This document shows, piece after piece, positions 60,199-64,000 of a stretch of DNA of 64,000 bases; position 1 is the stretch's first letter; every line of letters begins with the position of its first letter. The notes beneath the pieces are model-generated. The model did not search any database and had not been told where the DNA came from. It saw nothing but the letters and a program-made list of their open reading frames with translations. Where the stretch lies: NCBI GenBank assembly GCA_023258975.1, contig JAHFRD010000001.1:409571-473570 (forward strand). The letters are read 5' to 3'. This DNA is from Hydrogenophilales bacterium (lineage in GTDB: Bacteria; Pseudomonadota; Gammaproteobacteria; Burkholderiales; Thiobacillaceae). The position numbers and the translations under genes are program-made.

Positions 60199-60828
60199 TC
60201 ATGCCGCACCCACCTTGTTCAGCCAGTTGCCCAACAGTTTCAGCCCCGCCTTATGGCTTTTTTCCGGGTGGAACTGCACCGCGCTGAGGTTGCCCGCTTC
60301 CAGGCTGGCGCTGAATTCGACGCCGTGTTCGCAGGTGGCGCTGACCACGGCGGGGTCGGCGGCGTTGAAGGCATAGCTGTGCACGAAGTAGAAGTTCTCG
60401 CCATCGGGGATGTCGGCATAGAGGCCATCGTGGCGGCGGATTTTCAGGTCGTTCCAGCCGATATGCGGCAGTCGGCAATCGCCGCTTGCCGGCAGTGCCA
60501 GCCGTTCGACCCGGCCGGCGACGAAGCCGAGGCCGGCATGTTCGCCATGTTCGCTGCCGCTGTCGGCGAGCAACTGCATGCCCAGGCAGATGCCGAGGAA
60601 GGGCTTGCCCCGTTCCAGCACGGCCTGGCGCAGGGCGGGAATGAAGCCGCGTTCACGCAGGTTGTCCATGCCGGCGGCGAAGGCGCCGACGCCGGGCAGG
60701 ATGACGGCATCGGCCCCCGCCAAAGCTTCCGGCCGCGCGGCCACCTCGGGGACGGCACCGACGGCGGCCAGGGCGTTGCACACCGAGCCCAGGTTGCCCA
60801 TGCCGTAGTCGATGACGACGATGTTCAC
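60199..60828 (-). CDS. HisH2-type glutamine amidotransferase
   Basis: A 209-residue class I glutamine amidotransferase. It begins NIVVIDYGMGNLGSVCNAL; the catalytic Cys is in GICLGMQLL, with the His/Glu pair in QFHPEKS. It releases ammonia from glutamine for the HisF2/amidotransferase complex. The start is GTG at 60828, which overlaps the pseI stop (GTGA). The gene lies in the sugar cluster and no other his genes are near, so it is not part of a histidine operon. Confidence 0.87.
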   Translation of the reverse strand: MNIVVIDYGMGNLGSVCNALAAVGAVPEVAARPEALAGADAVILPGVGAFAAGMDNLRERGFIPALRQAVLERGKPFLGICLGMQLLADSGSEHGEHAGLGFVAGRVERLALPASGDCRLPHIGWNDLKIRRHDGLYADIPDGENFYFVHSYAFNAADPAVVSATCEHGVEFSASLEAGNLSAVQFHPEKSHKAGLKLLGNWLNKVGAA

Positions 60829-61874
60829 TCCAACAGGCTCCAGGCCAGTGGCGTGCCGGCGGCCAGATCGCGGCGGGCGCGGCGGCCGAGCACATCGGGC
60901 AGGTGCCTGGGCGGCAGGCCGTTGGCCGGGCGCACCGAGCGCACGTTGTCGGCGGTCAGCGCCTCCCCCGCGCGGATCGGTTTGACGACGTAGAGGGAAC
61001 GACGGAAGGCAGCGCTGCGCTGCTCGCTGGGGGCGCGCTCGTAACTCACCCGCCCCAGCGCCGCATGGGCGGCGCGGCAGTCGCGAACCAGGGCGGCGAG
61101 TTCGTCGGGTTCCAGAGAGAAGGCGGCGTCGGGGCCGCCGTCGGCGCGGCTCAGGGTGAAGTGCTTTTCCACCATGACCGCGCCCAGGGTGACGGCGGCG
61201 ACGGCGACGGCACCGCCGGGCGAGTGGTCGGAGAGGCCGACCGGGCAGCCGAAGGCTTGCGCCAGATGCGGCAGGGTACGCAGGTTGCTGTCTTCCACCG
61301 GCGTGGGGTAACCGCTCACACAATGCAGCAGCAACAACTCCTCGCAGCCGGCCGCGCGCGCGGCGCGCGCGGCGGCCTCGATCTCGCCCAGGCCGGCCAT
61401 GCCGGTGGACAGGATGACCGGCTTGCCGGTGGCGGCGGCGCGCTGGATCAGGGGAATGTCCACCAGTTCAAAGGAGGCGATCTTGTAGGCGGGCGCGTCC
61501 AGGCTTTCCAGGAGGTCGATGGCGGTTTCGTCGAACGGCGAGCTGAACAGGGTGAGGCCGAGTGCCCTGGCCTTGGCAAATAGCGGCGCATGCCAGTCCC
61601 AGGGCGTGTGCGCCTCCCGATACAGCTCATGCAGACGGCGTCCGTCCCAGAGGCCGCCGTGGATGACGAACTCCGGGCCGTCGTGATCCAGGGTGATGGT
61701 GTCGGCGGTATAGGTCTGCATCTTCACCGCGTCCACTCCGGCCGCCTTGGCCGCTTCCAGGATGGCGAAGGCGCGCTCCAGATCGCCCAGGTGGTTGGCC
61801 GACATCTCCGCGACGATGTAAGGGGGTTCGCCCGGCGCGATGAGCCTGTCGGCTATTCTGAGTTGCTGTGTCAT
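60825..61874 (-). CDS. pseI: pseudaminic acid synthase (NeuB family)
   Basis: A 349-residue NeuB-type condensing enzyme. The N-terminal TIM barrel shows PYIVAEMSANHLGDLERAFA, KMQTYTADTITLDH, PAYKIASFELVDIPLI and LSDHSPGG; the C-terminal antifreeze/SAF domain shows RRSLYVVKPIRAGEALTADN. It joins phosphoenolpyruvate to a 6-deoxy hexose to give the nonulosonic acid. PseI rather than NeuB or LegI is favoured by the PseG and PseC-like genes beside it. Confidence 0.88.
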   Translation of the reverse strand: MTQQLRIADRLIAPGEPPYIVAEMSANHLGDLERAFAILEAAKAAGVDAVKMQTYTADTITLDHDGPEFVIHGGLWDGRRLHELYREAHTPWDWHAPLFAKARALGLTLFSSPFDETAIDLLESLDAPAYKIASFELVDIPLIQRAAATGKPVILSTGMAGLGEIEAAARAARAAGCEELLLLHCVSGYPTPVEDSNLRTLPHLAQAFGCPVGLSDHSPGGAVAVAAVTLGAVMVEKHFTLSRADGGPDAAFSLEPDELAALVRDCRAAHAALGRVSYERAPSEQRSAAFRRSLYVVKPIRAGEALTADNVRSVRPANGLPPRHLPDVLGRRARRDLAAGTPLAWSLLE

Positions 61875-62581
61875 GTCGAATCCTGTTTCACATACACGGC
61901 GGCCTGTTCCCATCCCAGGTTGGCGACGACATCGACGATGCAGAGATGGGACACGAAAGGCCCGCGCGTCCCGAATTGCCGATACGGCGCTGGATGATAA
62001 TGCTGAAACTCAAGCGTGATGTCGCTCAACTCGGGGAAACGATCCGCCATCAGGTATTCCAGGGAACCGGACGGAGACAGGTAATGCCGGCAACGCAGCG
62101 CCTGGCAGATGGCCACGAGACGCTCGCTGCGCGAACCCGGCGCAGCGAGCCCGCTGGCAAGCTGGAAGATCGGCGCCAGGCCCAGCCACCCGGAAATCCG
62201 CTGGATCAGATGGATGTTGAACTCGCCTAGCGTCTCCGGCTGGTCCAGCAGCACCGGCAGCACTCGCTCCAGCATCTCCGGCCCGTGGGGATGGCGCGAA
62301 TAGGCCTGGGTGAGTTGTTTCGCGAGCTTGGCGAAATGCCGGTGCGGATCATGCAACCGGGTTTCGGCGATCGTCTGGAGCAAACTCCGGTTCTCGATCG
62401 GCGCGACGATGTAGAGCTCCCGGCCATTGGCCAGCACCCGGTTGCGCGTCTGCCAGGACTGTTTCTCCAACTGCACATTGTCGAGAAACACGAAGGCGTC
62501 GGCCCGGCTGATGAGGTTGAAATAACCGGCCCAGGGAAAGAACGTCGGCTGCATGATGGCGCAACGGGCGGCCCCGCTCAT
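61871..62581 (-). CDS. WbqC-like family protein
   Basis: A 236-residue protein of the WbqC family: IMQPTFFPWAGYFNLISRAD, FVFLDNVQLEKQSWQTRNRV and LYIVAPIEN. These proteins occur in O-antigen and nonulosonic acid clusters; some act as acyltransferases or amidation helpers, but the reaction is not settled. ATG 62581 overlaps the pseG stop; its end overlaps the pseI start (ATGA). Confidence 0.8.
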   Translation of the reverse strand: MSGAARCAIMQPTFFPWAGYFNLISRADAFVFLDNVQLEKQSWQTRNRVLANGRELYIVAPIENRSLLQTIAETRLHDPHRHFAKLAKQLTQAYSRHPHGPEMLERVLPVLLDQPETLGEFNIHLIQRISGWLGLAPIFQLASGLAAPGSRSERLVAICQALRCRHYLSPSGSLEYLMADRFPELSDITLEFQHYHPAPYRQFGTRGPFVSHLCIVDVVANLGWEQAAVYVKQDST

Positions 62582-63636
62582 CTCCCCTCCCATCTCCCCT
62601 CCCCTTTACCGGCCTGGTCGAGCAATTCCTCGATGGCGGCGGCGGCCCGGCTGGCGCCCCGGCCGTCGAGCAGCGTCCGCTGGCGCCGCGACATGGCTTG
62701 CCGCGCGGCCGCGTTCGCGAGCAAGTTCGTCACTGCGGCGCGAATCGCGGCGGCGTCGAAACCGCCCGCGTAGCCCAGGGACAGTCCGACACCCCGCGCC
62801 GCGAACCATTCGGCCTCGGGGAGCAGGTCTTGCAGTTGCGGAAAGAAGACCAGCGGCGTTCCCAGGGCCAGGCACTCGTAGACGATCATTCCGCCCGTCG
62901 TCAGGGCGAGGCTGGCTTGCGCCAGCAGGCCGGCAAGCGCCTCGCCAGGAATGCCGACGCGCAATGCGATTTGCCCGGAGGCCAGACTTTCGGCCAGTTC
63001 CGGCAATCCGGGGAAGGCCGCTCCCACCACCAGGGTGACCGGCATGTCGGGCCAGGGCGCCTGGCTGGCGAGCCAGCGGGCCCACTCGGCGGCGCGCTCG
63101 CCGCCGCCCACGACCACCACCAGATTGGCGCCGTCCGGCTCCCGCCAGCGGGCATGCCGGAAAGCGGGGCGCAGCAGGGCATGGTCGGGGCCGGCAAGCA
63201 CCTTGCCGCCCGCGTGAAGGGCGGGGTAATGGTGATAGGCGTCGAGGACGGTGCCATTGACGATGAGGTCGGCATCGAGCGGGCCGCCCCAATCATCTAT
63301 CAGCGCGATGCTTCCGGCATACGATGCGCGCAGGACGTCCCAACGCACCTCCAGGGCGCGGGGAACGTCGATCAGCAACAGATCCGGCCGCAACGCCGCC
63401 AGTCCCGCCTCCCAGGGCTGGCCCGCTTGCACCGCCTCGGGCCCGAGGCACCGCGCATCGGGAAAAAAGTGTCCCAGAGCCTCGCCCCGCCCGATCACGC
63501 TCAGGCGAAACGGCCGGGAGATTTCCCGCAGGACGGCGTCCACCCGAATGGCATGCCCCATCCCACTTGCGCTGGTCGCATCCAGACGCGCGACGAGATG
63601 CGGCGGGGTGGTGGGCGGCACAGGCACGGGCTTCAC
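62578..63636 (-). CDS. pseG: PseG-like UDP-sugar hydrolase (GTG start)
   Basis: A 352-residue GT-B-like protein. It begins PPHLVARLDATSASGMGHAI, with the PseG-type GMGH motif, followed by LIDDWGGPLDADLIVNGTVL and a C-terminal STTGGMIVYECLALGTPLVF-like segment (actual LTTGGMIVYECLALGTPLVF). It likely removes UDP from 2,4-diacetamido-2,4,6-trideoxy-altrose before condensation by PseI. GTG 63636 overlaps the PseC-like stop (GTGA). Confidence 0.82.
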   Translation of the reverse strand: MKPVPVPPTTPPHLVARLDATSASGMGHAIRVDAVLREISRPFRLSVIGRGEALGHFFPDARCLGPEAVQAGQPWEAGLAALRPDLLLIDVPRALEVRWDVLRASYAGSIALIDDWGGPLDADLIVNGTVLDAYHHYPALHAGGKVLAGPDHALLRPAFRHARWREPDGANLVVVVGGGERAAEWARWLASQAPWPDMPVTLVVGAAFPGLPELAESLASGQIALRVGIPGEALAGLLAQASLALTTGGMIVYECLALGTPLVFFPQLQDLLPEAEWFAARGVGLSLGYAGGFDAAAIRAAVTNLLANAAARQAMSRRQRTLLDGRGASRAAAAIEELLDQAGKGEGRWEGR

Positions 63637-64000
63637 CGCGCCGTGTCCGCGATCAGGCGCGCGGTGGAACGGATGCGTTCCGGGGTGTAGTCCGGCGTCA
63701 ACCACAGATTGAGCACGCGCGCCTGCCAGAGCCGGGCGCGCGCCGGCGCACTCGATGGCGCATAGGCGGCCGTGCGCGGAAAGAACGTCTCCAATGCCGG
63801 GTAGTTGTCCCCGGCGTCGATGCCGGCCGCGCGCAGGCGGTCGAGAACCTGGTCGCGCCGCGTCGCCAATCGCGCGATCAGGCGCCAGGGAGCGACCTGT
63901 TCCATCTCGGGAAGCCCAACCGGGCCGCCCGCTTCATGCAGCGCCTCGCGCCACCTCATGGCGATTTCCCGGCGTTGGGCGATGGTTTCCGGAAGGTTCT
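63633..64000 (-). CDS. PseC-like DegT/DnrJ aminotransferase, 3' part only
   Basis: The C-terminal 121 codons of a DegT/DnrJ/EryC1-type PLP aminotransferase; the gene runs off the right edge. The visible part reads NLPETIAQRREIAMRWREAL, PWRLIARLATRRDQVLDRL, AGIDAGDNYPALETFF and LNLWLTPDYTPERI, the usual small-domain pattern. With PseG/PseI next to it, the C4 aminotransferase PseC of pseudaminic acid synthesis is the best guess. Confidence 0.7.
   Translation of the reverse strand, partial: NLPETIAQRREIAMRWREALHEAGGPVGLPEMEQVAPWRLIARLATRRDQVLDRLRAAGIDAGDNYPALETFFPRTAAYAPSSAPARARLWQARVLNLWLTPDYTPERIRSTARLIADTAR

Noticed and set aside
59325-60828. HisF/HisH as part of histidine biosynthesis
   Set aside because: No other his genes are adjacent, the HisF copy lacks the first catalytic Asp, and the genes are coupled to pseI and an N-acetyl-sugar amidotransferase.
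1-64000. CRISPR arrays, rRNA operons or full-length insertion sequences
   Set aside because: No regularly spaced direct repeats, no rRNA-like sequence and no transposase gene were seen; the only tRNA is the Val gene.

Overview
The window is GC-rich DNA from one bacterium, most likely a betaproteobacterium of the Rhodocyclales/Nitrosomonadales kind. This rests on the overall gene style, the REP-like repeats and the set of flagellar, DUF1841, DUF2802 and FIST proteins. I cannot name the genus from the sequence alone.

1-16442 is the right-hand part of an integrated temperate phage or phage-like element inserted at the 3' end of a tRNA-Val(CAC) gene (16443-16517). A tyrosine integrase abuts the tRNA, with an excisionase-type HTH protein, an ASCH-like protein and a ParB-like protein upstream. 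To the left, leftward genes encode a Cro-like HTH protein, a CII-family protein and a CHC2 primase-helicase; the rest of the element, probably including any structural genes, lies off the left edge. Between the CI-like repressor and the recombination end is an accessory island: a HipB/HipA-like operon with an unknown third gene (4764-6850), a CopG/RelE-like toxin-antitoxin pair (6907-7541) and a four-gene operon with a GHKL ATPase, a STAS-like DUF4325 protein and a membrane protein (7675-9802). Three copies of a 16-bp palindrome (TAGCAnnnnnnTGCTa) lie at the repressor promoter and at the promoter of the recombination operon, suggesting one repressor controls both. A run of tiny overlapping genes follows (9945-12823).

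16619-46813 is chromosomal backbone: gltX, a GST, a sigma-54 activator divergent from a TauE/SafE exporter, an MgtC/DUF4010 protein, prfB with its programmed +1 frameshift, an XRE/lipoprotein cassette, a MalY-type lyase, a diguanylate cyclase, mfd, a giant DUF748 protein, an SpmAB-like protein, a MarR regulator, an RlmN-like enzyme, nth, a FIST protein, a SulP transporter, rarA and a radical SAM/SPASM enzyme.

47080-64000, all on the minus strand, joins the end of a flagellar region (FliK, FlhB-like, DUF2802) to a nonulosonic-acid and glycosyltransfer cluster. It holds a partial PseC-like aminotransferase, PseG, a WbqC-like protein, PseI, HisH2/HisF2 with an N-acetyl-sugar amidotransferase (acetamidino-sugar formation), a Rossmann/propeller protein, a methyltransferase, a 1581-residue multi-domain glycosyltransferase and a smaller glycosyltransferase. 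The likely job is making and attaching an acetamidino-pseudaminic-acid-like sugar, perhaps to flagellin.

The backbone also carries two families of dispersed hairpin repeats, a 168-bp MITE-like element with perfect 21-bp ends, and a small relic of prfB.
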